From the NCBI GenBank assembly GCA_015222965.1, contig JADFWF010000160.1, positions 1-7,197 on the forward strand: DNA of 7,197 nucleotides, in the 5' to 3' direction. The notes beneath the pieces were generated by a model, which was given only the letters and a program-made list of their open reading frames with translations, made no database searches and had not been told where the DNA came from. Within the stretch, counting starts at the first letter, position 1. Each line of letters opens with the position of its first letter. The DNA comes from Pseudomonadota bacterium. Its GTDB lineage: Bacteria; Pseudomonadota; Gammaproteobacteria; SZUA-229. Shown piece after piece: positions 1 to 6,684 of this stretch. Made by a program: the position numbers and the translations under genes.

Positions 1-19
1 CATAGTGCGCCCGTCTCAA

Positions 20-47
20 GATCCTTCACTGGCGCTCAGGATGACAG
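20..47. repeat. Dispersed intergenic repeat (ATCCTTC...CTCAGGATGACA type)
   Basis: On the minus strand this reads TGTCATCCTGAGCG followed by CAGTGAAGGATCT. From memory, near-identical sequences (GTCATCCTGAGCG...GAAGGATCT) recur in intergenic regions of many unrelated bacterial genomes. The ends ATCCT (21-25) and AGGAT (38-42) form a small dyad. No gene overlaps it. Its function is unknown, and the call rests on recollection of the family plus the dyad, because only one copy lies in this window. Confidence 0.5.
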
Positions 48-59
48 CAAATAAAAAAA

Positions 60-93
60 GGTTTTTCTCTGTGCCCTCTGTGCCTCTGTGGTG
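60..93. repeat. CTCTGTG-rich intergenic repeat
   Basis: Three copies of CTCTGTG lie at 67-73, 76-82 and 84-90, preceded by GTTTTT and followed by GTG. The reverse complement (CCACAGAGGCACAGAGGG...) matches, from memory, a CACAGAG-type intergenic repeat common in many bacterial genomes. It sits just beyond the 3' end of the minus-strand operon and next to the other dispersed repeat, so bases 1-110 look like a repeat-bearing gene boundary. The short periodicity is seen directly; the family assignment is recollection. Confidence 0.5.
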
Positions 94-118
94 TATAAGC
101 TTTTGACTTTGATTTTGC

Positions 119-146
119 ATGTCTGCTCATGGCCGTAAACAGACAT
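119..146 (-). terminator. Possible weak hairpin after the operon
   Basis: ATGTCTG (119-125) and CAGACAT (140-146) form a perfect 7-bp stem around a 14-nt loop, about 20 nt past the stop codon of the lipoprotein gene that ends the minus-strand operon. No run of T follows on the minus strand, so it is not a classical intrinsic terminator. It could be an mRNA-end hairpin or chance. No better terminator is visible between 1 and 167. Confidence 0.25.
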
Positions 147-167
147 AAACGTATAGTATTACAGAAC

Positions 168-677
168 TTATTGCCTGCTCCCTTCCCGTTGGCTTGTGAC
201 TATGTTCATCACATACTCACCATAAGCTTTATCAGATGATTTTTTTATAAATTGTTTAATGTTTTCGATAGAATCCGGCGTTTGCTTTAAAGCTATCGAC
301 TTGTCACTGGCAAATACCCAGATAAGTTCTTTACCAAAAGGTCCGCTTATGGTAAAACGATAATGGTTTTCATATTCAGGAATCGTCAAAAAATAACCCG
401 CCGTATAAAAATTACTTCGCTGGTTTTCATTGGGTAATATCTGAGTGATGTTGTCGGCCGCATCGAGATAAAACATGTAAATATAAGCGTCCTGACCCAG
501 GCTTAATAAGAATTGCAGCTCATCGCCCTCAACAAATTTCTGCTGGTCCCCCAGATGCGTTGTTAATTCCATGGGGATAGTTTCAAGCTTTACACTATCA
601 GGTGCTGTACCTTTATTGAAAACACCACAACCAGCCAGCAAAAAGCTAACTATGCATAACTGAAATATTTTGCACAT
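168..677 (-). CDS. DUF4384-like outer-membrane lipoprotein
   Basis: A protein of 169 residues. It opens with a short lipoprotein signal peptide whose lipobox Leu-Ala-Gly-Cys puts the lipidated Cys at residue 17. The following residue is Gly, not Asp, so outer-membrane sorting is expected. The body (about residues 45-130) has the pattern of DUF4384 domains: a GDELQFLLS strand, then AYIYMFYLDAADNITQILPN, a segment ending in TIPEYENHYRFTISGPFGKE, and a final IWVFASDKSI strand. DUF4384 is known as a domain often fused to or encoded near caspase-like (C14) proteases; its biochemical role is not established. Here it is a separate, last gene of an operon with a caspase two genes upstream. I chose the ATG at 675-677; a TTG one codon upstream gives an otherwise identical protein. 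The upstream barrel gene ends 21 nt before it. Confidence 0.8.
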   Translation of the reverse strand: MCKIFQLCIVSFLLAGCGVFNKGTAPDSVKLETIPMELTTHLGDQQKFVEGDELQFLLSLGQDAYIYMFYLDAADNITQILPNENQRSNFYTAGYFLTIPEYENHYRFTISGPFGKELIWVFASDKSIALKQTPDSIENIKQFIKKSSDKAYGEYVMNIVTSQREGSRQ

Positions 678-698
678 CAATATCCAGGCCCGTGGATC

Positions 699-1412
699 TT
701 ACAGGCTGAAGCTGTAGTTATAACCGACAAATATCGCATTGATATTGTATTCCTGTTTACTGGAGTCCAGGTATTCAAAAGTGTAATTTCTCGTTTTTAC
801 ACCGGCATTAACAAAATGCCGCTCGTTGATCGAGTAGACAGTGCCGACTTCCAGAGCCCAGCTATCACCCTCACCTACTTTCACATCATTATTGTCTTCT
901 ATTTCACCGCTGCCAATAAAACCAAAGGAGCCGAACAGGGTCCATTTATCATTGACTGGAATATAACCCGACGCACCCAGGCCTATACCTAAAAAGTTTT
1001 GACTATACGGATCATCCAGCCAGTTGTTAGTCACTCTTTTTATATCGACAAATAAGGATACCTGTGACCAGAAATAATAGCCGAACAACAGATCCAGGTC
1101 AGACTGCTCGATCTTCACACTAGTGGCCGGTACACGACCAGCCGGGGTAAACTTATCGGGCGCCCTGTTATTAAAATTATATTCACCACGCTGCAGATTC
1201 AGGCCGGTATAAAAATCACCGATCTTATAAGACACACTTAAACCAAATTGACCGCCTTCATCACTTTCATAATCAGTTCCAGCAGCGCCGTTATCGCCCA
1301 CCCAGGCAGCGCCCAGTAATTTTGCACCAAAAGTCAGCCGCTGGTCGGCGTGTAAACTGCTGATGCTGAAAGTGACCAGGAACAATATTAAAAATAACTT
1401 TTTGATTAACAT
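699..1412 (-). CDS. Outer-membrane beta-barrel protein, function unknown
   Basis: A protein of 237 residues with a clear Sec signal peptide: Lys-Lys at residues 4-5, a hydrophobic stretch, and likely cleavage after the LHA near residue 22. The mature part is made of alternating polar and aromatic residues with Gly-rich turns, for example FGLSVSYKIGDFYTGLNLQ, LLFGYYFWSQVSLFVDIK and FLGIGLGASGYIPV, and ends in IFVGYNYSFSL. This is the pattern of a small beta-barrel of roughly eight to ten strands. The last residue is Leu rather than the usual Phe, but Phe sits two positions earlier. No specific family or substrate can be named. AGGA lies 7 nt before the ATG and touches the caspase stop codon (gap about 11 nt), so the two genes are almost certainly co-transcribed. 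It may carry or anchor partners of the neighbouring caspase and lipoprotein at the outer membrane; that is inference. Confidence 0.8.
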   Translation of the reverse strand: MLIKKLFLILFLVTFSISSLHADQRLTFGAKLLGAAWVGDNGAAGTDYESDEGGQFGLSVSYKIGDFYTGLNLQRGEYNFNNRAPDKFTPAGRVPATSVKIEQSDLDLLFGYYFWSQVSLFVDIKRVTNNWLDDPYSQNFLGIGLGASGYIPVNDKWTLFGSFGFIGSGEIEDNNDVKVGEGDSWALEVGTVYSINERHFVNAGVKTRNYTFEYLDSSKQEYNINAIFVGYNYSFSL

Positions 1413-1423
1413 GGCATTTTCCT

Positions 1424-2503
1424 TTACAAAGTTGGTATAGGCACAACTTTCTGTTGCTTCACCGGTTGCTGTTTAACTTTTTTAGCCTTATTTTTTTTAT
1501 CGACGGGTATCACGTTCACTTCTACTTTTACTTTATCGGGATCCACACCCTCGACCTCAACCTCGAGTTTGATAAAGATGAACTCGCCTAATTCATCACC
1601 TGCGCCCTGTAACACACCGCTTTCAGGCACCTGTTCTACATTATTAGCGACCGCACGTTCTACGTTGCCTGAGAGCTGACTGACTGTGAGCATGGGACTG
1701 TTGTTGGTTTTTAACTCATTGATGAGAAAATAGGTAAATGGCGAGTGACCTGATTCACGATAATCATCATCGACAAACTCAAAACCGCCGGCGGCCATGA
1801 TCTGCACACTTTTCTTATTAGAGACTTTTTCAAAATATTTTTCGGTATAGTCAGATTCTGAAATACCACGAGAAGCCGTCCTCAGCAGAGAACCACTGAA
1901 ACATGAATCAGAGATTAACAAGGTATGCTGTACGCGTGAGGCGATACCTGAGACCTCATCGCGAATCGTCGAATTACGCAGGAATGTAGTGTGGTCACTG
2001 CCCTCAGCATCAACCGGCACCCAGAAACCTTTGTTGGTCTCATCGTCCAAAAAGCCATGGCCGGCATAGTAGATTAAAACATTGTCACTCTTTAATGACC
2101 TGTTAGCCAGCTCTTCCAAAGCATACAGAACATCACGCCGGGTAGCATTTTCAAGCAGTTTAACGTCAGTGAAACCGTAGTGTTTTTTTAGCAGCCTGGC
2201 AACTTCACGGGCATCCGTTATTGCTGTGCTTAAGGACTCCCATTTTCCCTGCTCGTCCTGGTATTCATTATTGCCGATGATCAAAGCACGATAAACACCT
2301 TTGTGTACTTTGGCACTTTGTGTGGTCGCTGTTTTTTCTATCGAGATACCACGAGCTTCCGCCGCATAAACATCATGCGCCTGTAAAACAAAAATACCTA
2401 ACATCATAAACACCATGCCAGCTGCGCTGACAAGCTTTTGTTTGCCTGGCATTTGTTTGCCTGCTAGTTGCTTGCGAGGAAAATTATGCATATCTATCAC
2501 CAT
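1424..2503 (-). CDS. Secreted caspase-family (peptidase C14, orthocaspase-like) protease
   Basis: A protein of 359 residues with a p20-type caspase fold at about residues 70-240. The first strand is YRALIIGNNEYQ. The catalytic His is H149 in IYYAGHGF and the catalytic Cys is C201 in LLISDSCFSGS. The Asp two residues before the Cys is typical of metacaspases and orthocaspases, which cleave after basic residues. Both catalytic residues are present, so it is likely active. A Lys-rich N-region, a hydrophobic stretch (about residues 26-41) and VYA-A near residue 47 form a Sec signal, or an uncleaved anchor, placing the protease in the periplasm or at the membrane. The C-terminus (about 312-359) is an unusual Val/Lys-rich tail of unknown role. 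The ATG overlaps the anti-sigma stop by 7 bp, implying translational coupling; an in-frame ATG four codons later is an alternative start. Its targets cannot be read from sequence. Confidence 0.9.
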   Translation of the reverse strand: MVIDMHNFPRKQLAGKQMPGKQKLVSAAGMVFMMLGIFVLQAHDVYAAEARGISIEKTATTQSAKVHKGVYRALIIGNNEYQDEQGKWESLSTAITDAREVARLLKKHYGFTDVKLLENATRRDVLYALEELANRSLKSDNVLIYYAGHGFLDDETNKGFWVPVDAEGSDHTTFLRNSTIRDEVSGIASRVQHTLLISDSCFSGSLLRTASRGISESDYTEKYFEKVSNKKSVQIMAAGGFEFVDDDYRESGHSPFTYFLINELKTNNSPMLTVSQLSGNVERAVANNVEQVPESGVLQGAGDELGEFIFIKLEVEVEGVDPDKVKVEVNVIPVDKKNKAKKVKQQPVKQQKVVPIPTL

Positions 2504-3474
2504 GTATCGTAATCCCTGTTTTGTTCACTGATAACAAACCCGCCTGAAGCATAGAACATCCTGTCATCTGCTGTATTGCCATACAACACCCATTCATAGC
2601 GTTTGTTCGCACCGGCCGCCTGAGACTGAGGTTCCAGCAAAAAAGTTGTGTGGTTGATCTGGCTCGAGCTTTCTCTTAATACGGTTTTCTTACCCTGATT
2701 AAAGACCTGTATGCGCATTTTGTAAAGCTCAGCGCCTTCAACTTTCGGCCATGTGATCTTTATCATGTCCTCTGAAATCAACTCGATATGGACATCATCA
2801 AATGGTTTTGAGGTATTGCCAGATTGTGTAAAAAAGCCAACGCCGGGTAATTTGTTTTTTGCCGTAAACTGGATCGTCGGGTCATCCTGGAATGAAGCGA
2901 TCACAGTCTGGCTTCGCTGTATCGTCGGCGCTTGCAGCAATAACAGGACAGCGACAAAAACAGCTGCCGTTGCAGCCATGGTATAAATCATGGGTGAGCG
3001 CATAGCAAAAAACTGGCTGGCGAATGTTGGTAAGCCTGAAAAAAAAGAACGCTGCGATCGTTGTGCGGCATCAACGGTTTGATGCACAGGCTCTTTTCTG
3101 GGTAACTCGCCGGCCATCAATTCAACGTGCCCCTGGTAATGCAGAGCAGCTTTCATAGCATCTGGCTGTTCTTCGATCAACACCCTGACTTTCTTTGCAT
3201 CATGCGTATCCAGCATACCGTCTATATAATCACATATCATCTGCTGCTGATCTTCTGTCAGGCTTGATTGAAAACGAAGCTGCGACCACTCTTCCTGCAA
3301 GGTGGTGATGATCGATACCTGGTCTCTGCACTCTGCACAGCTTGCCAGATGATCAAGTATCTCATCATATGATGCACTGCTGATTTCGACGGCATCCGGT
3401 AGCGAAGCCGCAGAAGTGCCCGTTGTTTTAACAAACAAACTCAGGGTGTCATTATCGATGTGTTGTTGCGTCAT
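2497..3474 (-). CDS. Transmembrane anti-sigma factor, HC2 zinc finger
   Basis: A protein of 325 residues. The N-terminal cytoplasmic part has the zinc-binding signature His-x3-Cys-x2-Cys (H42, C46, C49 in DHLASCAECRDQV) of HC2-type anti-sigma domains. It is followed by a helix with a CDYIDGMLDTHDAKKV segment (about 81-96) like the second motif of many anti-sigma proteins. One membrane span lies at about 162-181. The remaining 140 or so residues should be periplasmic; the region about 235-315 (IKITWPKVEGAELYKMRI, then YEWVLYGN and ASGGFVI) resembles a fibronectin type III or Ig-like beta-sandwich, a possible sensor. The gene lies 71 bp after the sigma-like gene and has its own shared-motif promoter at 3500-3534. 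It probably holds that sigma factor inactive at the inner membrane until an envelope signal; this partnership is inferred from gene order and domains. Confidence 0.82.
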   Translation of the reverse strand: MTQQHIDNDTLSLFVKTTGTSAASLPDAVEISSASYDEILDHLASCAECRDQVSIITTLQEEWSQLRFQSSLTEDQQQMICDYIDGMLDTHDAKKVRVLIEEQPDAMKAALHYQGHVELMAGELPRKEPVHQTVDAAQRSQRSFFSGLPTFASQFFAMRSPMIYTMAATAAVFVAVLLLLQAPTIQRSQTVIASFQDDPTIQFTAKNKLPGVGFFTQSGNTSKPFDDVHIELISEDMIKITWPKVEGAELYKMRIQVFNQGKKTVLRESSSQINHTTFLLEPQSQAAGANKRYEWVLYGNTADDRMFYASGGFVISEQNRDYDTW

Positions 3475-3499
3475 AATCCTGCCTTTATTGCCTATGATG

Positions 3500-3534
3500 A
3501 TAAAGAGACAATGAGCTGGTCAATATTTGAAAAA
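3500..3534 (-). promoter_or_regulatory. Shared-motif promoter A, for the anti-sigma/caspase operon
   Basis: On the minus strand TTTTTCAAATA (3524-3534) is followed after exactly 14 nt by GTCTCTTTAT (3500-3509). The same bipartite sequence with the same spacing occurs at 6526-6560 and 6596-6631, while the spacer bases differ. The GTC at the downstream element and a gap of about 16 nt from TTCAAA match the general architecture of ECF-type promoters, although the -35 sequence is not the common GGAAC. Transcription should start near 3493, leaving a leader of about 20 nt before the anti-sigma ATG. The candidate recognising factor is the sigma-like protein encoded just upstream. Confidence 0.8.
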
Positions 3535-3545
3535 ATTTATCTATT

Positions 3546-4484
3546 CTATTCATCATGCGTTAACAAACCCTGTAATTTAGCCAGTGTTTTACGTCGGAAA
3601 TAATACAGCTGCTGACGGTCAAGGTCTCCTGCGGCGACGCCCTTTTTAAAACTTATATCCAGTTTTCTCAATGAATTGAGCACTATCTCTGCATCCTGTT
3701 CTTCTATCACCAGCGCCTCGATAACAAACTGTTCGACTGGAGTTAAAGTCTTCCATGCTTTTGATAATAAGAGAGATTCTTCACACATCTCAACGGCCTC
3801 ATCATAAGTCGCTGTTTCAGCATCCAGGCTTGATTGCGCCTTATCATCAGTTGCACCCTGTGACAGAGAAATATTTTGTGCGGGATTGAGTAAAAATAAC
3901 TTATTTTTCCGGGTGAGCAGCTTGATAATGTTACGGCTGAGCTCTCTGACCTGTTCGACCGATAATGAAGATTGCTGAGCGATCTGCTCGACGGGCTGCT
4001 GTAAACGTAAAGCATAAAAAACAGTCACTGCTTTTTTGCCAAGCTCCTGGATATAGCTCGGAACGTAGACCTTTCGACCAAATCGCCAGTCTTTCCAGCG
4101 TTCATAAAAAGGCAGTGAATTAGCGATGACATAACAATAATCAAACAAGGTTGCATTATTGTTTGCCCGGTATTTCTTCAGACGGTTGCTGCTGCTCAGA
4201 TCGTTTAACATCCAGGCATAACTGCCATTACCCCACTCACATAAGCCGGCATCGGGCGATGCTGATGCAACGGGTGATGCCAGAGTACACTTGAATCGTG
4301 CGCGATTCTCCTTGCAAAAGCGTTTACAGAAACGATTGGTCTGGCAATGGATTATCGGTGCGATCAGATCATTGACTTTTTTTCTGGCAGACGCATCACT
4401 CTCTGCCGCATCTCGTGCAAGCTTTAGATTTTCCTTATTTTGCTCAGCCAAATTATTTGATTGACTGGCTGACTGATCGGCCAA
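3546..4484 (-). CDS. Divergent sigma-70-like RNA polymerase sigma factor, cysteine-rich
   Basis: A protein of 312 residues. Residues about 30-140 resemble sigma region 2, with a basic helix (NRFCKRFCKENRARFKC) and the segment LFDYCYVIANSLPFYERW, then KDWRFGRKVYVP, where regions 2.3-2.4 would contact the -10 element. Residues about 164-190 could form a helix-turn-helix. Residues 243-307 (WKTLTPVEQFVIEALV, then DRQQLYYFRRKTLAKLQG) fit a divergent region 4. Six cysteines crowd the first 120 residues (C47, C53, C57, C66, C82, C117), suggesting metal or redox sensing; this is not a standard sigma feature. It starts at a TTG with AGGA 6 nt upstream; the next in-frame Met is at residue 92. The following gene is an anti-sigma factor, which supports the call. 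It lies 64 bp after the M48 gene with no obvious terminator between them. It is larger than typical ECF factors (about 200 residues) and could instead be a specialised regulator. Confidence 0.72.
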   Translation of the reverse strand: MADQSASQSNNLAEQNKENLKLARDAAESDASARKKVNDLIAPIIHCQTNRFCKRFCKENRARFKCTLASPVASASPDAGLCEWGNGSYAWMLNDLSSSNRLKKYRANNNATLFDYCYVIANSLPFYERWKDWRFGRKVYVPSYIQELGKKAVTVFYALRLQQPVEQIAQQSSLSVEQVRELSRNIIKLLTRKNKLFLLNPAQNISLSQGATDDKAQSSLDAETATYDEAVEMCEESLLLSKAWKTLTPVEQFVIEALVIEEQDAEIVLNSLRKLDISFKKGVAAGDLDRQQLYYFRRKTLAKLQGLLTHDE

Positions 4485-4490
4485 GATGAT

Positions 4491-4494
4491 TCCT
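4491..4494 (-). promoter_or_regulatory. Ribosome binding site supporting the TTG start of the sigma-like gene
   Basis: AGGA on the minus strand lies 6 nt before the TTG at 4482-4484. No in-frame ATG or GTG near it would keep the whole N-terminal region, so this site decides the start. Confidence 0.65.
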
Positions 4495-4504
4495 GTAAGC
4501 AGTA

Positions 4505-4529
4505 ACTAAACATCAGATTTAAGTTTAGT
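4505..4529. other. Small dyad upstream of the sigma-like gene
   Basis: ACTAAAC (4505-4511) and GTTTAGT (4523-4529) form a perfect 7-bp inverted repeat around 11 nt, between the M48 stop codon and the ribosome binding site of the sigma-like gene. No T-run follows on the minus strand, so it is unlikely to terminate M48 transcription strongly. It could be an operator, a leader hairpin affecting sigma translation, or chance in an AT-rich gap. Confidence 0.3.
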
Positions 4530-4548
4530 GTAAATATCTTGATAGTGA

Positions 4549-6468
4549 TTAATTGTCATATAAAAACCACCCCTTTACCTGATCATTACTGATTCGCAAC
4601 GCCAGGCCATAGTCGTCATAGGCAAGATATTCGCCAGAAGTCATGTTTAACCGGCGATCTGGAATACCAAGTATTTTGAATGGACGGTCTGCAGGATCAC
4701 CGATATGCAACTTATTGTTGATATGTGATTTTTTGCTGTTACTGTCAGTCTGCCATGCGCTTATAAGGGCACCTTTAATATCTGTGATATATCGAGAACC
4801 ATTATCTAAAACGATCTGGTAACGGTCGCCGTCGATCCACAGATCTGACCTGTCCAGTGTTTTCGTGAGATGTACGGTATCGCCAAGCCTGTGGCCATTT
4901 ATTGCCGGTGCCTCTTGTAGTTTTTGCGTGATGACTGGCTGTTTATTCTGACTGATATGCGTTAATGCCAGTCTAAATAATAAGGTATCACCTTTTTTCT
5001 TCGATAATTGCGCCAGATCCAGCCATACTTTTTTAGCCTCTTCCGCTTTATCGATAGTTTCGTATAACTCAGCCAGGTTGTAGAACACGCTGTAGCGCAA
5101 TATATTTTCTGCTATCGGTGATACAGCCGTATTTGCGTTTAGCGTTTTGACCAGAGCTTTTAGTTTTTTTATAGACAGGTCTGAATTGCCTTCAATCGCA
5201 TCCGTTAATGCCAGCAGCATTTCTACCACACTGTCTTTGCCAAACATCGGTACATACTGCCCCTGAAGAACGCCTCGAACACGATATGAATTATTGGTCA
5301 GCAGATGCGCCGATGCCAGTAATAGGTAGGTCTGCTGGTAGTCAGGCGCCAGTCGGATGGCCTTCTCAAACTGGCTGATGCTCTGATTTACCAGGGTGAG
5401 TTTTTGCTTTTGCAGGCGGGAGGTCAGCCCTTTCAGGTCCGCACGTTTACTGTTCGACGATTGCGCTGCGGCGGCACCGTTGGCATGTGCATCCAGGATC
5501 ATCGGGTAATAAAAATCTGCCTGTTGTTTACTGCCTTCCGCCACAGCCAATTCGGCCAGCTGTTTTTGAATGGCTTGCGCCTGTGCAAAATAACTTAGAC
5601 CGATGGCTGAGATGATCGCCCTGCCCGGATAATCACGGCCGTAGATGGTGAAGTATTCTCTTGCCTGCTGATAATTTCCTGCAACAAATGCCTGCAGGCC
5701 TAATTCATATAGCATGGACTGTGTCGCCACGGTTTCCAGTTGTGTCTGAGTTCTCAAGGCACGCGCCTGCGCCTGCTTGCAGGCATCGTGGTTGCTCTTA
5801 GCTGTGTTATTAGCCGCACAGTTCTGCTGCCAGATATTTTCGACCCACAGGGTAAAGAAATCTTTATCGTTGATGATCTGGTAAGCATCAAAACCGACAC
5901 TGGACATCAGCACCAGGCCATCATGATCCGCCTGCGCCTCTTTTTGTTCGAGCTGCGTCAATAGACCCGCATCCAGTTCAAGTCCTGCCAGCATCTTTTT
6001 CTGAGATTCAGCTGACTGCGTTCCTATCATGCGGAAAAATCGCTGGTGCCATAAATCATCTGCACGTTGATGCGCCAGCTCATGCGCCAGAACGAATGCT
6101 AATAGATGTTCACCGCGTTGCTTGCCGAAGGAAAAACAGGTTTCAATCGCCTGTTTGCTCAGCAGGATATTGCCATCGGCCAGAGAGGCAGCCCAGGCCC
6201 CCGAATCTGATTCAACGACATACAGGCCAGGCTCGATACGGGATTGATCCCAGGCACGCAGCAGTACAGTGAAGACCTGCTGTGACTGCTTGACCAGCTC
6301 ACTATCATCATTCAGTGTATATTTTTTCCAGTAGGTAATGGACTGTGTGGGGTCTGTCGGTGGCACTAATGATGTGTTTGTCCCCTCAGCTTGCACTGCG
6401 CTAGCGTAAAACAAAGCGCAAGCTAGTAGCGCAGCGGCAGACGGTAGACGTATAACTAACTGCTTCAT
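4549..6468 (-). CDS. Periplasmic M48-family metalloprotease with TPR-like repeats (BepA-like)
   Basis: From the ATG at 6466-6468 the protein is about 639 residues. It begins with a Sec signal peptide ending in SAVQA (about residue 27). The zinc protease domain carries HELAH (H129, E130, H133) in FVLAHELAHQRAD and the third-ligand motif EAQAD (E177), so the catalytic set is complete. The protein continues with helical TPR-like repeats, clearest at about 250-283 (LQAFVAGNYQQAREYF) and 360-393 (ISQFEKAIRLAPDYQQTYLL). A beta-rich C-terminal part (about 515-639) is not recognised. M48-TPR proteins such as BepA act in outer-membrane protein quality control; a similar role is inferred. The reading frame is open to a GTG at 6535-6537, but that codon lies inside the spacer of promoter B and would precede the transcript start. 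ATGs at 6490-6492 and 6493-6495 are real alternatives. The sigma-like gene follows 64 bp downstream. Confidence 0.85.
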   Translation of the reverse strand: MKQLVIRLPSAAALLACALFYASAVQAEGTNTSLVPPTDPTQSITYWKKYTLNDDSELVKQSQQVFTVLLRAWDQSRIEPGLYVVESDSGAWAASLADGNILLSKQAIETCFSFGKQRGEHLLAFVLAHELAHQRADDLWHQRFFRMIGTQSAESQKKMLAGLELDAGLLTQLEQKEAQADHDGLVLMSSVGFDAYQIINDKDFFTLWVENIWQQNCAANNTAKSNHDACKQAQARALRTQTQLETVATQSMLYELGLQAFVAGNYQQAREYFTIYGRDYPGRAIISAIGLSYFAQAQAIQKQLAELAVAEGSKQQADFYYPMILDAHANGAAAAQSSNSKRADLKGLTSRLQKQKLTLVNQSISQFEKAIRLAPDYQQTYLLLASAHLLTNNSYRVRGVLQGQYVPMFGKDSVVEMLLALTDAIEGNSDLSIKKLKALVKTLNANTAVSPIAENILRYSVFYNLAELYETIDKAEEAKKVWLDLAQLSKKKGDTLLFRLALTHISQNKQPVITQKLQEAPAINGHRLGDTVHLTKTLDRSDLWIDGDRYQIVLDNGSRYITDIKGALISAWQTDSNSKKSHINNKLHIGDPADRPFKILGIPDRRLNMTSGEYLAYDDYGLALRISNDQVKGWFLYDN

Positions 6469-6525
6469 ATGACAAATTATAAGTTTAATCATCATTCCAG
6501 GTTCATAGATAATGGTTTCGTATAT

Positions 6526-6560
6526 ATAAAGAGACACAAAAAATCATCCTATTTGAAAAA
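6526..6560 (-). promoter_or_regulatory. Shared-motif promoter B, for the M48 protease and probably the sigma gene
   Basis: On the minus strand TTTTTCAAATA (6550-6560), then 14 nt, then GTCTCTTTAT (6526-6535). The conserved bases and spacing are identical to promoter A. The predicted transcript start near 6519 leaves a leader of about 25 nt to the ATGs at 6490-6495, or 50 nt to the ATG at 6468. Because no clear terminator separates M48 from the sigma-like gene, this promoter could give positive autoregulation. Confidence 0.8.
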
Positions 6561-6595
6561 CAATTCCCGCTGATTTTTTACCATCATAAAAAGTA

Positions 6596-6631
6596 TTTTT
6601 CAAATACCGGCAAACTCCCCGTCTCTTTTAT
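6596..6631 (+). promoter_or_regulatory. Shared-motif promoter C, for the divergent lipoprotein gene
   Basis: TTTTTCAAATA (6596-6606), 14 nt, GTCTCTTT (6621-6628) followed by TAT. This is the third copy of the bipartite motif, now on the plus strand. Its upstream element is back to back with that of promoter B, 35 bp apart, so the two 11-mers also form a perfect inverted repeat. The predicted start near 6638 gives a leader of about 58 nt before the ATG at 6696. The rest of 6538-6695 holds no gene that I can see. Confidence 0.8.
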
Positions 6632-6684
6632 ATCGAACATAAATTTGTCTTAACGATGCCCTGTTAAGCATAAGTCAGAATAAC

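Noticed and set aside
1826..1837. TTTTTCAAAATA on the plus strand inside the caspase gene, close to the shared promoter element
   Set aside because: It has an extra A, no GTCTC element follows at the right distance, and it lies inside a coding region.
2440..2480. Short direct repeat AGGCAAACAAA in the 5' part of the caspase gene (minus strand)
   Set aside because: It encodes the Lys/Gln-rich N-region of the signal peptide; two copies of a low-complexity stretch are not evidence of a mobile or regulatory element.
3743..4015. Second open frame of 90 codons on the minus strand inside the sigma-like gene
   Set aside because: It overlaps the sigma-like gene in another frame and its product looks like random composition.
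2753..5964. Several plus-strand open frames of 64-77 codons (2753-2986, 5404-5598, 5740-5964)
   Set aside because: They are opposite well-supported minus-strand genes (anti-sigma and M48 protease) and have no recognisable motifs.
6550..6606. An 11-bp perfect inverted repeat with 35-bp spacing as a regulator-binding dyad
   Set aside because: It is better explained as the upstream elements of two back-to-back promoters, because the same 11-mer occurs singly at 3524-3534 with the same downstream element.
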